From: GCA-2684655 sp051278165
Lineage (GTDB): Bacteria > Planctomycetota > UBA1135 > UBA2386
Direction of reading: 5' to 3'
Length of the DNA: 64,000 nucleotides
Assembly: GCA_051278165.1 (NCBI GenBank)
Contig: JBNMNW010000002.1
Location: 1-64,000, forward strand
The notes below the pieces were generated by a model, which was not told where the DNA came from, did no database searches, and saw only the letters and a program-made list of their open reading frames with translations. The number at the start of each line of letters is the position of its first letter. The stretch's first letter is position 1. Positions 48,929 to 57,788 of this stretch are shown one piece after another. Position numbers and translations under genes: made by a program.

Positions 48929-50998
48929 ATGACAACCAAAATGAACCAGCCTGACCTTGCTCAGGCATTGAATGTTGCGACGGCGAACGTGTTCGTCATC
49001 GATTCTGATCTGCAGATTGAGTTCTGTAATCGTCAGGCATTGCAGTCATGCAACCAGCTGCAACAGGCTCTGACATCGGTCGGACTCTCCGTGAATCAAC
49101 TGGTCGGTAGCTCATTTGAACGGGTCGTAGGTAGCGCTGCAAACCAGTTGCGACAGGCCGCTGGTGGCGCTTGGAGCTGCCAGGTAGATCTCGGTGACGA
49201 GACCCTCAAGTTCGAGGGTAATGCCATGCAGGCCGAAGACGGCAGCTTCTCTGGCGCCGTCGTGACTTGGGAGATCGTTACCACCGCTCTCGAAGAGACC
49301 AAACTTGTCGATGGGCAGCGCAAGCTGGTCGAAGCGATGAGTGGCGAGCAGGCGGTCATTGAGTTCGATCTCGGAGGTAATGTCGTGACTGCCAACGACA
49401 ATTTCTGTGCGGCGATCGGCTATTCACTTGGCGAGATCCAAGGTAAGCACCACCGCACGTTCGTTACGCCTGAATACGCCGCTTCGCCGGAGTATCGTGA
49501 GTTCTGGGCGAAGCTCAACCGGGGTGAGTCAGACACTGGTGACTACCTGCGCATTTGCAAGGGCGGTCGCGAACTCTGGATCAACGCCACCTACTTCCCG
49601 ATCACCGACGAGAGCGGCAAGCCGGTCAAGGTTGTCAAGTTTGCGACGGACATCACTGCCCAGCGCAACGATGCGCAATCGGCGAAGAGGTCTGCCGATG
49701 CCATGAACGCGGTCGCGACCAACATTCTGGTTTGCGATGAATCGTTCAACATCATCTATGGCAACGAGAAGTCTGCTGCGACTCTTCGAACCCTCGATGC
49801 GGTTCTGAGCGAGAAGTTCGGCGTGCGAGCGGACCAGGTTGTGGGTGGGTCGATTGACCGCTTCCACAAGGATAAGAGTCACCAGCGCTCGCTGCTGGTT
49901 GCCTTGCGCGGTCGCAACCACACCGCTGAGTTCCAGTTGGCAAACGAAGTCCTGTCCCTGAGCGCTAGTGGCTTGTTTGACGCCGCCGGCAACTTCTCTG
50001 GTGCCGTGGTCAACTGGGAGGTGATCACCGAGCAGAAGAAGCAGGAAGCGGCCATCGCGGCGCGTGCGGAGGCCGAATCGGTGGCTGCCAACGACTTGCG
50101 CCAAAAGGTCGACTCGCTGTTGAACGTGGTCGAAGAGGCTGCGAAGGGTGACCTCACGGCGGAACACACCGTCGAGGGAGATGACCCGATTGGGCAACTC
50201 GGTGGTGGCTTGCGCCGCATGATCACCGACCTGCGCTCCATCATCGTGCAGATCAAGGAAGGTGCCGAGCAGTTCAGCGCAAGTGCTGGCACGATCTCGA
50301 ACGCCTCGAGCAGTCTGTCCGAAGCCTCGCAGACGAACGCTGCGACGGTGGAAGAGATGACGGCTTCGGTTGACCAGTTGACCGAGAGCATCCGCATGAT
50401 TGCTCAGAACGCGTCGGATGCAAACTCGATTGCCGACGAAACCAGTCGCCGAGCCGGTGCTGGTGGCGAAGCGGTCGATCGCTCGATCACGGCGATGAAG
50501 GAGATCAACCGCTCGAGTGAGCAGATCAGTGAGATCATCCAGGTGATCAGTGAGATCGCGAGCCAGACCAACCTGTTGGCCTTGAACGCGGCGATCGAAG
50601 CTGCGCGCGCTGGCGAGCACGGTCTCGGTTTCGCGGTTGTTGCTGACGAAGTCCGCAAGCTGGCGGAGCGCAGTAGCGAAGCGGCCAAGCAGATCACGGG
50701 CTTGATCCGTGAGTCGACGCAACGGGTGGTCGAGGGCACGAAGTTGTCCGAGGATACCGGGAAGGCTCTGAAGCAGATCATCGAGGGCGTGACTAGCACG
50801 GCCGAGTCGATCTCGCAGATCGCAAGTGCAACGGACGAGCAATCGGCCACCGCCGGGGAAGTTGCCCGCGCGATTCAGAATGTCGCGAAGTTGACCGAGA
50901 ACAACTCGGGCAACGCCACCGACATGGCTGCATCCGCTGAAGAGCTGTCCGCTCAGGCGATTGCTCTGAAGGAACTTGTTCGTCGCTTCACGATCTGA
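48929..50998 (+). CDS. Soluble PAS-containing methyl-accepting chemotaxis protein
   Basis: A 689-residue chemoreceptor without transmembrane segments, so a cytosolic sensor. N-terminal to C-terminal: a PAS-like domain (~10-115), a canonical PAS (~125-250, with FVTPEYAASPEYREFW), and a third PAS-like domain (~258-370). A HAMP-like segment (~385-440), then an MCP signalling domain with the trimer tip EIASQTNLLALNAAIEAARAGEHGLGFAVVADEVRKLAERS and long coiled coils. No HTH, haem or flavin motif is visible. The first and third PAS domains end in a similar FSGAVVxWEvIT, suggesting internal duplication. Signal unknown. Confidence 0.93.
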   Translation: MTTKMNQPDLAQALNVATANVFVIDSDLQIEFCNRQALQSCNQLQQALTSVGLSVNQLVGSSFERVVGSAANQLRQAAGGAWSCQVDLGDETLKFEGNAMQAEDGSFSGAVVTWEIVTTALEETKLVDGQRKLVEAMSGEQAVIEFDLGGNVVTANDNFCAAIGYSLGEIQGKHHRTFVTPEYAASPEYREFWAKLNRGESDTGDYLRICKGGRELWINATYFPITDESGKPVKVVKFATDITAQRNDAQSAKRSADAMNAVATNILVCDESFNIIYGNEKSAATLRTLDAVLSEKFGVRADQVVGGSIDRFHKDKSHQRSLLVALRGRNHTAEFQLANEVLSLSASGLFDAAGNFSGAVVNWEVITEQKKQEAAIAARAEAESVAANDLRQKVDSLLNVVEEAAKGDLTAEHTVEGDDPIGQLGGGLRRMITDLRSIIVQIKEGAEQFSASAGTISNASSSLSEASQTNAATVEEMTASVDQLTESIRMIAQNASDANSIADETSRRAGAGGEAVDRSITAMKEINRSSEQISEIIQVISEIASQTNLLALNAAIEAARAGEHGLGFAVVADEVRKLAERSSEAAKQITGLIRESTQRVVEGTKLSEDTGKALKQIIEGVTSTAESISQIASATDEQSATAGEVARAIQNVAKLTENNSGNATDMAASAEELSAQAIALKELVRRFTI

Positions 50999-51010
50999 TC
51001 GTGACAACTT

Positions 51011-51037
51011 ACGAGGCCGGCGTTTCGCCGGCCTCGT
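51011..51037. promoter_or_regulatory. Perfect 12-bp hairpin between mcp and cheA
   Basis: Stem 51011-51022 with 51026-51037, loop TTT, no T-run after. It sits 13 bp after the mcp stop and 22 bp before the cheA start. It may lower cheA expression relative to the upstream genes (attenuation or mRNA processing). Confidence 0.6.
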
Positions 51038-51058
51038 GCATCTAGGAAGGGGAACTGC

Positions 51059-53056
51059 ATGACTACCGACGGCAATGAAGATCTGATCGCTGACTACCTC
51101 GGGGAAGCCCACGACTACCTAGAGCAGCTCAACACCATCTTGATGGAGTTAGCCGATCTTGAAGATGGTTGGCCGGACGATCGTGCCAACGACATGTTCC
51201 GTAGCGCTCACTCGCTTAAGGGACTGTCCGCGTGCTTTGGCTTTGAGGCGACCAGCACGGTTACCCATCACATGGAGAGCCTGCTTAGCAAGGTTCGTGA
51301 AGGGGCCTTGGCGCCGACGCAGGGCATTGTTAGAGCACTGTTCGATTCCATCGACTGTCTCACCAACCTGACTGCTGAGATCGCAGCAGGTGGCCAAGAG
51401 GGATCCGCTCCGCAGTTGCTCGTGGATCAGCTGCAACAGCTGTGTCGCGGCGTTGACGCAGTGGCGCCCAAGGAGGCTGCGAAGAAAATCAGCGCGGCTG
51501 GGGGTGGTGATACGCCGCCAAAGGCTGCGGGGGCGATGGCGCAATCTGATGCCAACGAGACTGTGCGTGTGCGCATGGATCGACTCGACCTCATGGTCAA
51601 TTTGACTGGCGAATTGGTCGTCGCTCGGTCGCGCTTCCAGCTGGTGACGCAATTGATGCGGCCACTACAGCGTCTAGATGAAATGGGGCTGGCCTGGCGT
51701 GAGGCGCAAGGCAGCATGGATGAGTTGCGCGCGATGTCGCAGGCGCAGTCGCAAGACATGGGCCGCTTGCCAGCACTTGTCGATCGCATGAGCGAGCAGA
51801 TGCAGCGCTTCAACTCGAACTGGCAAGACCTGCATGGTGTCGGTCGCGTGCTGCGCGATCTTGACGATGTTGCCTACGACCTCGATAGCGTCGTTGGCGG
51901 TATCCATGAGGCCGTGCTGCAGTTGCGCATGGTCCCGCTCGACAGTGTCTTCCGCCGCTTGCAGCGCGTCGCTCGCGATACCGCGGAGACGGTCGGCAAG
52001 GCGATCAACTTTGAAGTCACTGGTGGCGACACCCAAATTGACAAGCGCGTCGCCGACGAGTTGATCAACCCGCTCGTGCACATGCTGCGCAACTCCATTG
52101 ACCACGGCTTTGAAACCGCCGAGGAACGCAAGGCAAGCGGCAAGTCCGAGCGTGGTTGCCTGAGCGTCAAGAGTTTCCAGCGTGGCAGTTCCGTCGTGAT
52201 CGAGATTCGCGATGACGGCCGCGGCATTGATCCTGTTCGCATGGTGAAGAAGGTCACGGAGCTGGGGTTGATGACTCCCGAAGAGGCCAACGCCATGTCG
52301 CCTAGAGAAGCGCAGCGGCAGATCTTTGCCGCTGGATTCTCGACGGCTGCCGAAGTGACCGAAGTGTCTGGTCGCGGTATGGGCATGGACATTGTGGCCG
52401 CAACGATCAAGAGTTTGCGCGGCAGTATCGAACTCGAATCTGTGGTCGGCGTTGGCACATGCTTTACGATTCAATTGCCGCCGAGCATGTCGATCTTGGC
52501 CAGCTTGCTAATTGAAGTAGGCGATACGATGTTCGCACTGCCGTTGACGGAAGTGCGCGAGATCATCGAGTTGACCGAGGACCGACTGCACAGCGTGCAA
52601 ACCAAGCCGGTGGTCATCGTGCGCGACCAACCGATGCCCTTCGTGCTATTGCCAGAGGCCTATCGGTTCGCCCATGGGGTGCTGTCCGGTAAGCAGAAAT
52701 CCAAACCCGCGCACGCCATTGTGTTTGGCTACGCCGGCAACGAGATCGTGCTTGGTGTCGATCGATTGGTTGGCAAGGAAGACCTTGTCATCAAGCCTCT
52801 GTGTGCTGAGTTGACATCGGTACCTGGGCTTGCTGGCATGGCCATTCGCGGCGACGGCAAGGTTACCTTGATCCTCGATCCATCTGGCTTTGCCGACTTC
52901 GCGATGTCTAGGCAGCGTTCCCCGCGGCCTGACAAACGTGGTCGCGACAACACTGCGAGTCCGGATGAGACTGCGAGTCCGGACAACACTGCGAGTCCGG
53001 GTGTGACTGCGAGTCCGGATGAGACGGTTGTCGATGCGGTGCCCGCCCCTGTGTAG
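51059..53056 (+). CDS. cheA: Chemotaxis histidine kinase CheA
   Basis: Autophosphorylating kinase of the chemotaxis pathway, cytosolic. P1/Hpt domain with the phosphoryl site H51 (RSAHSLKGLSACFGF), no obvious P2 (CheY-binding) domain, P3 dimerisation helix (~165-280), HATPase with HMLRNSIDHGFE (~340), DDGRGID (~383) and GRGMGMDIV (~438), then CheW-like P5 (~475-600). The final ~35 residues are a Thr/Ala/Ser/Pro repeat tail built on an 18-bp DNA repeat. Length 665 residues. AGGAAGGGG precedes the ATG. No cheY, cheR or motor gene is nearby, so its output is not explained by this window. Confidence 0.93.
   Translation: MTTDGNEDLIADYLGEAHDYLEQLNTILMELADLEDGWPDDRANDMFRSAHSLKGLSACFGFEATSTVTHHMESLLSKVREGALAPTQGIVRALFDSIDCLTNLTAEIAAGGQEGSAPQLLVDQLQQLCRGVDAVAPKEAAKKISAAGGGDTPPKAAGAMAQSDANETVRVRMDRLDLMVNLTGELVVARSRFQLVTQLMRPLQRLDEMGLAWREAQGSMDELRAMSQAQSQDMGRLPALVDRMSEQMQRFNSNWQDLHGVGRVLRDLDDVAYDLDSVVGGIHEAVLQLRMVPLDSVFRRLQRVARDTAETVGKAINFEVTGGDTQIDKRVADELINPLVHMLRNSIDHGFETAEERKASGKSERGCLSVKSFQRGSSVVIEIRDDGRGIDPVRMVKKVTELGLMTPEEANAMSPREAQRQIFAAGFSTAAEVTEVSGRGMGMDIVAATIKSLRGSIELESVVGVGTCFTIQLPPSMSILASLLIEVGDTMFALPLTEVREIIELTEDRLHSVQTKPVVIVRDQPMPFVLLPEAYRFAHGVLSGKQKSKPAHAIVFGYAGNEIVLGVDRLVGKEDLVIKPLCAELTSVPGLAGMAIRGDGKVTLILDPSGFADFAMSRQRSPRPDKRGRDNTASPDETASPDNTASPGVTASPDETVVDAVPAPV
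52952..53023 (+). repeat. 18-bp tandem repeat in the cheA tail (4 units)
   Basis: Four 18-bp units of the type ACTGCGAGTCCGGATGAG lie head to tail; units 1 and 4 are identical, units 2 and 3 differ in the last six bases. They encode Thr-Ala-Ser-Pro-Asp-Glu-type repeats shortly before the stop. Confidence 0.92.
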
Positions 53057-53079
53057 AGACTGAGCAAGTATCTATAACT

Positions 53080-53598
53080 ATGACTGCCCACGACAAACTT
53101 GTCGTTCAGGTTCCGATCGGAGGGATTGCAGTCGTGCATCCTCCGAATATTGTCAGCACGCTGTTGGGGTCCTGTGTTGGGATGATTGTGCAAGATCTTA
53201 AACACCACGTCGCCGTGCTGGCACACATCGTGCGGCCTGATGGCGCCGGGGTGGGCATGGGGCCCGGCTACTTCGCGAACCAGGCAGCGCCAATGGCGCG
53301 TGACCTTGCGTTGCAAAATGGCGCCGAACCCAAACAGCTGATCGTGCGAATGGCCGGTGGTGGCTCGATGTCGTCTGGCATGAGCGACGACATCGGTCGA
53401 CGCAACGCCGAAGCCATCAAGGAAGCGACCTACAAGCTTGGCATGGTGTTTGGCGGCCACGTCGAAGGTCCGGCTGATGGTGGTTGCGTATTGTTTGTCG
53501 ATCCAGCGAACGGGCGGATTCAGGTTCGCATGCTCCGTGGTGGGCAGTTCGACGACAAGCAGTGGCGCAAACTCGTCAAGGATGTGATTGCGCCATGA
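53080..53598 (+). CDS. cheD: Chemoreceptor glutamine deamidase CheD
   Basis: Deamidates glutamines on chemoreceptors, tuning their activity. The motif LGSCVG contains catalytic Cys32, and His49 lies 17 residues later (LAHIVRPDG), the known Cys-His spacing. A Gly-rich MAGGGSMSSG follows. Length 172 residues, full-sized. It stands between cheA (23 bp upstream) and cheB; the stop overlaps cheB by 4 bases, so both are translated in step. Confidence 0.93.
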   Translation: MTAHDKLVVQVPIGGIAVVHPPNIVSTLLGSCVGMIVQDLKHHVAVLAHIVRPDGAGVGMGPGYFANQAAPMARDLALQNGAEPKQLIVRMAGGGSMSSGMSDDIGRRNAEAIKEATYKLGMVFGGHVEGPADGGCVLFVDPANGRIQVRMLRGGQFDDKQWRKLVKDVIAP

Positions 53599-54614
53599 CC
53601 GTTGGTTCCCGCGCGAACGTCTTGGTGGCTGCCAATCCCGATCAGGCCAGCATGCTTACCGAATGGCTGCATGCGGCAGGATTCGATGCGATTGCGTTGC
53701 AAGAGTTCGATGCCGTGACGCAGCCATCGGTCGTCGCCACGTTGTTGCGCTGGCCGCTTGAGGTCGACATTGAAACGTTGCCACGGCCGATCATTCTGCT
53801 GTACGAGCCCGGTGCCGAGTTGCAGCCAGTGGTGGGGGCCGTTGCGCAAGTGATCGAGGTGCCTGACAGCAAGGATGTGCGCAGTCTGTTGGCGTGGTCC
53901 GCCAAGATGAGTGGGGTGCTGCGGGAGATTGCGGATGGCCGGCAGAAGCAGATCGATATCTTCGCGCCGGTTACGTTGCCTCTTGAACCAGAGAGCGTGC
54001 TGCCGCGCAGCACACGACGCGCGGCGCCAAGTCTGCTCGCATTGGGCATCTCAACTGGCGGTCCCTCGAGCTTGCGAGTGCTCTTTGAGGGCTTGAGCGC
54101 GGCGCGCGAACCGCTGCCTCCGCTGGTTATTGTGCAGCACATCCCGCCGGCATACGTCGAAGATCTGGCACAGCGGTTGCGCGACCAATCCGGCTACGAT
54201 GTGCGTTGCTGTGGGGACCAAGAGAGGCTGCAGGAAGGTGTTGCCTACATCGCTCCAGGTGATCATCACGTGCGAGTCACGCAACGCGGCGACAATCTCT
54301 ATGCGTTGTGGGATGATCGCGCGCCAATCCGCGGCCATTGTCCTTCGGTTGAGGTGCTCTTTGAATCGTGTGCCAAGCTCGACGTGTCAGGCATTGCCAT
54401 CATCATGACCGGCATGGGCCGCGATGGCTCGGCTTGCATGAAGGCCTTGCGTGACAAGGGTTGGGCAACGATTGGTCAGGATGAAGCGACGTGCACGATC
54501 TATGGCATGCCTCGCGCCGCCAAGGAAGCTGGCGCCGTTGCGCGCGAACTGCCGTTGGATCAGATTGCGCCATGGTTGGTGGCAAGCTGTCGCCGTCACG
54601 CACCGTCGATCTAG
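53595..54614 (+). CDS. cheB: Chemotaxis methylesterase CheB with a degenerate receiver domain
   Basis: Removes methyl groups from chemoreceptors. The ATG at 53595 overlaps the cheD stop (ATGA); the frame is open back to 53484 but inside cheD. The C-terminal catalytic domain (~150-335) is intact: Ser in GISTGGPSS (~154), His in QHIPPAYVEDL (~180), Asp in MTGMGRDGSA (~276). The N-terminal ~115 residues have the length of a receiver but do not show the D-x-phospho-acceptor context of the REC fold, and no DD pair or conserved Lys is obvious. The protein may be regulated other than by CheA phosphorylation. 339 residues. Confidence 0.88.
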   Translation: MTVGSRANVLVAANPDQASMLTEWLHAAGFDAIALQEFDAVTQPSVVATLLRWPLEVDIETLPRPIILLYEPGAELQPVVGAVAQVIEVPDSKDVRSLLAWSAKMSGVLREIADGRQKQIDIFAPVTLPLEPESVLPRSTRRAAPSLLALGISTGGPSSLRVLFEGLSAAREPLPPLVIVQHIPPAYVEDLAQRLRDQSGYDVRCCGDQERLQEGVAYIAPGDHHVRVTQRGDNLYALWDDRAPIRGHCPSVEVLFESCAKLDVSGIAIIMTGMGRDGSACMKALRDKGWATIGQDEATCTIYGMPRAAKEAGAVARELPLDQIAPWLVASCRRHAPSI

Positions 54615-54665
54615 CAGCCTGCGTCAGGCGTTCGGCGCAAACGTCGCCGGCTCTGATGCGCCCCT

Positions 54666-56330
54666 CTAGCGCCCGTTGGCGCGCAAGACCGGGTCCTCAT
54701 TGCGCAGCGTGACGACCAGGCCTTCGTCGCGTGCGTTGACCGCGCGTCGTGCCGACCAAGTTTTGCCGTCGCGTTGCGCGGTCGCAATCAACAGCAAGTT
54801 GTGTTCGCTCGGCAAGCCATAGAACGAAAACGCGTCGCCAACCGATGTGACCAGCGAGCGTTCGCGCGGGCGAAGTTCATCGCTCGGATCACGCAGCGTG
54901 ACGACAATCGCATTGCCCTGAGCGCCGTCGGCAAACTTCACCGTCGCGGTTAGCGTCTCGCCGTCATCAATGATGAGCGCTAGCGGAGTCGACGGGACCC
55001 GTTGCAGCGACATGTCCTGATTGGCGTAGCGTTCATCGCTGACTTGCAGGGTGCCCGGCGCGACAACGTGGCCAAAACGCGCCACGCCAGTTGCGTCGGT
55101 GCGCGCGATCAATGCCGCCGCGTCTTGTCGTTCTGGCGTGTATGAAACCATCAGGTCGGCGATCGGTAGTGCCCGTCGGTCGCGCGCGGTCACGGCGAAC
55201 GGTTGCCCCATCGGCGAACGCAGTTCGTGGCCGTCGGCGGTGGTGGCCCACGGTTGTGCATGTGGTGCATGTCCCGGCGCGAGCAGCAACAGCCACGCGT
55301 CCCCGTCTGGCGCGACGGGCATGCGAAGTTGCCCAGCGTCGTTGTGGGCGTAAGCAACCACACCAAACGAACGGTCCGACTTGCGTAGCAGGCCAAGCAG
55401 CACCGTTCCGGCCGGCGCAGTGGCCACGAGTTGCAATGTCTCGGAGCGCAGTCGTAGATCATGCTTCGGCGGCCAGGGGCGCGCTTGCTGCGTTGGTGGC
55501 CCCGGCACGGCGCGCGCTGGCGTTACGATGCCGTTGCTCCAAGTGATCCACGGCGCTGTGAGCGCTGCGCCGCGCAGTGCGACTTCGTTGGCTTCGCCGC
55601 TAAAATCTTCGCCAGCAAACTGCCGTAGCGATAGTGATGGCAGCCCAGCTGGATGCACATAGGCATCTTTAGCCAGCAGCATGCGTTGCACGGCGCCGGT
55701 GAATTGCAGTTCGGAGCGTTCTCCCGGTTGCAGCTGCATGCGTTGCCAAATCAGTCCGTCGCGGCCACCGGCCCAGACTTCGTAGTCGCCGGCCGGTAGC
55801 CGTACGCGGTTGCCTTGTTGCGGCGGTAGCGTGATCTTGGAGCCGTCGGCGAGCGTCGCCCGCGCGATCAGCACGAACGACTCACTGCCGGTTGGGGTCG
55901 TGACCAACGCCATTGGCTCGAGCGTGATCAGCGGCGTGCGCTTGGCGTGCAGTCGCGGCAGCAGCGCGCCGAGTCCCGCGTCCGTGATGACCATGCCGCT
56001 GCCAGCCGACGCCATCGAGCCTGTTGGAATCGGAAAGCGCAGCACGCCGCGCGCATCGCTCGTCGCTGCTATTTGTTGCGGCTTCGGCGTTCCGGTCGCG
56101 AGCTGGGGGAGGTCGTCACCAGCAAGCGCAGCGAGACGCCACGCCGGTTCGGTCAGAAGCCAGCCTTTGGCGTCTTGGACCTTCGCGCCAGATGGATCGC
56201 GAAGCAGCGCAATGATCGCCGGTTGCCGAGACTTAGCCGTCGGTCGTTGGCTCGGTAGGTGTGCCGCCGCAACCAGTAGGGCACAGCCCAAGGTCACTAC
56301 TCGCAGCAGATTGGCGCGTGAGCACAGCAT
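54666..56330 (-). CDS. Secreted protein, unknown, with Ig-like/carboxypeptidase-regulatory C-terminal module
   Basis: A ~554-residue exported protein. Signal: RANLLRVVTLGCALLVAAAH. It contains several beta-sandwich-like segments (IIALLRDPSGAKVQDAKGWL, LMVSYTPERQDAAALIARTDATGVARFGHVVAPG, FADGAQGNAIVVTLRDP). The last two resemble carboxypeptidase-regulatory or SpaA/Cna-B repeats, with the typical T-D-x-x-G-x-a-x-F/G-x-v turn. No catalytic motif seen. The Met at 56330 is preferred over 56351. It is convergent with cheB. Function unknown. Confidence 0.72.
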   Translation of the reverse strand: MLCSRANLLRVVTLGCALLVAAAHLPSQRPTAKSRQPAIIALLRDPSGAKVQDAKGWLLTEPAWRLAALAGDDLPQLATGTPKPQQIAATSDARGVLRFPIPTGSMASAGSGMVITDAGLGALLPRLHAKRTPLITLEPMALVTTPTGSESFVLIARATLADGSKITLPPQQGNRVRLPAGDYEVWAGGRDGLIWQRMQLQPGERSELQFTGAVQRMLLAKDAYVHPAGLPSLSLRQFAGEDFSGEANEVALRGAALTAPWITWSNGIVTPARAVPGPPTQQARPWPPKHDLRLRSETLQLVATAPAGTVLLGLLRKSDRSFGVVAYAHNDAGQLRMPVAPDGDAWLLLLAPGHAPHAQPWATTADGHELRSPMGQPFAVTARDRRALPIADLMVSYTPERQDAAALIARTDATGVARFGHVVAPGTLQVSDERYANQDMSLQRVPSTPLALIIDDGETLTATVKFADGAQGNAIVVTLRDPSDELRPRERSLVTSVGDAFSFYGLPSEHNLLLIATAQRDGKTWSARRAVNARDEGLVVTLRNEDPVLRANGR

Positions 56331-56515
56331 CGTGTGCTCACAACGTAGCATGGCCTCGCCGGTTCAGCTCCCGGTGACGGAGCTGCCTTCGGTATGGGCG
56401 AGTCGGGGCTGCAACGCGGCCCCAGTCCCTCAAGCGGATCAAATGAGGGGTAAACGCGTTGGGAACCCGGGTTTGGCCCTTCTGCAACAGGTGTCTCGTT
56501 GCATCAGCTAGCTAA

Positions 56516-56536
56516 CGGGTCCGCCACGCGGACCCG
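56516..56536 (-). terminator. Hairpin downstream of clpP
   Basis: A perfect 8-bp stem (CGGGTCCG/CGGACCCG) with a five-base loop, 15 bp after the clpP stop. On the minus strand it is followed by TTAGC without a long T-run. Probably the clpP 3' end. Confidence 0.5.
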
Positions 56537-56550
56537 ATTGGCTATGTCGA

Positions 56551-57210
56551 TCAACCCTTCTTGGATTCGTTACCTGGCAGTTCCTTGCGGTTCTTCAGGA
56601 TCTTGTTGATCAGGCCGTATTCGAGCGCCTGACTGGCATCGAGCCAGAAGTCGCGGCGGGACGACTCGGTGACTTCTTCGACCGTCTTGCCACAGGTTCC
56701 GGCAATGATGCGGTTGTAGCGGTCGCGTAGCTTCAGGATCTCGCGCGCGGTGATGTCCAGGTCAGATGCCTGGCCGCGGCCGCCGGTTGACGGCTGGTGG
56801 ATCATGAAGCGGCTTTCCGGCATGCAGTAGCGTTGGCCATCGTCACCGGCGAGGTGGATCAGGATGCCAGCCGAAGCGGACAGGCCGTTGACCACGGTGC
56901 GGATCGGCGGCGCAATGAAGCGCAGCAAGTCGTAGATCGCAAAGCCAGCGTCGGCGCTGCCGCCTGGCGAGTTGATGAAGACCGTGATCGGGGCGTCCGG
57001 GTCCTTTGCTTCCATAGCGAACCCACGCACGGTGGTTTCCTTGAGCATCTTGTCGTCGACCGCGCCGCTGATTAGCAGCGTGCGCGAATCAAAGAGCGCC
57101 TTTTCGAACGGGCTGGAGAGGCCTTCGCCCTTCTTTTCGTTCTTGTCGGAGTCGCTGTCCTCATCTTCGAGACGGAGGCGGCGGGGATCAAAGTCGATTG
57201 GATTCTGCAT
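56551..57210 (-). CDS. clpP: ClpP-family protease with Ser at the catalytic-Asp position
   Basis: ClpP-fold serine peptidase (219 residues) that would work with a Clp ATPase in a barrel. The nucleophile Ser113 (NGLSASAGIL) and His138 (RFMIHQPSTGG) are present. The segment that normally carries the catalytic Asp (ERDTERDRF in E. coli) reads TESSRRDFW here, placing Ser183 at that position; the neighbouring Arg-Asp is kept. Activity may be reduced or depend on a second ClpP. The N-terminus has an acidic, low-complexity ~30 residues before the fold. The Met at 57210 is chosen; the 59 upstream codons are not protein-like. No clpX or tig is adjacent. Confidence 0.88.
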   Translation of the reverse strand: MQNPIDFDPRRLRLEDEDSDSDKNEKKGEGLSSPFEKALFDSRTLLISGAVDDKMLKETTVRGFAMEAKDPDAPITVFINSPGGSADAGFAIYDLLRFIAPPIRTVVNGLSASAGILIHLAGDDGQRYCMPESRFMIHQPSTGGRGQASDLDITAREILKLRDRYNRIIAGTCGKTVEEVTESSRRDFWLDASQALEYGLINKILKNRKELPGNESKKG

Positions 57211-57690
57211 CTTGGCGTGCTTTCGCGTGAACGACGGGCAGCTGGCCCGCTGTTGTTCTTTCGGTGATTGGCGGTGAGGAAGTTGAATCGGAACCGCCGA
57301 TCGCAGGGGACGGTGGATAGCGCACCGAACGGTAGAGAGCAACGTCGCAAACTCGGATGCGGTGTCTTTGGACAATCTCGATGGCAACGGTAATTGAGGA
57401 ACCCACTTGCGCGCCTCGTGATACCGCGATACTCTCCGCGCCCGTCTGCGGGAGCGACTGTTTAGGACAGCGCACCCTGGATCGAACCCTGGATCTCGCC
57501 CTTGGCTGCAAAGCCGTTTGAGTCCTCGCCAAGCCGGTGAGGCAAGTTGGGGTGAGCGCGGTTGGAGCCATTTTGGTGACCACGCTGCGTCTTCTCGCCA
57601 CTATGGCTATCAGCCATACGGTAAATACGAGCGCACCGTAGTCGCCTGAAACTTCAGTCGCCTGGAGCTTTAGAAGAGGAGTCAAGCCCT

Positions 57691-57762
57691 ATGGCCTTTG
57701 AGCCAACGGTCTCGACGCCAACACTAGATTCCGAAACATTAGATTCCGAGCACGTGCTCTAA
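57691..57762 (+). CDS. Candidate 23-residue peptide upstream of rho
   Basis: ATG at 57691 with AGAGGAG nine bases upstream, then 22 further codons to TAA. The peptide includes TLDSE twice, from a 15-bp duplication. Possibly a leader peptide; could be spurious. Confidence 0.3.
   Translation: MAFEPTVSTPTLDSETLDSEHVL
57721..57750. repeat. 15-bp tandem duplication upstream of rho
   Basis: ACACTAGATTCCGAA and ACATTAGATTCCGAG are adjacent (57721-57735, 57736-57750), differing at two bases. They are part of the 23-codon frame. Confidence 0.8.
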
Positions 57763-57788
57763 GCACTTGTGACAGAACCTCGAGGGAC

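Noticed and set aside
49529..51112. 527-codon minus-strand frame opposite mcp
   Set aside because: Antisense shadow of mcp; Arg/Asp/Leu-rich with no domain.
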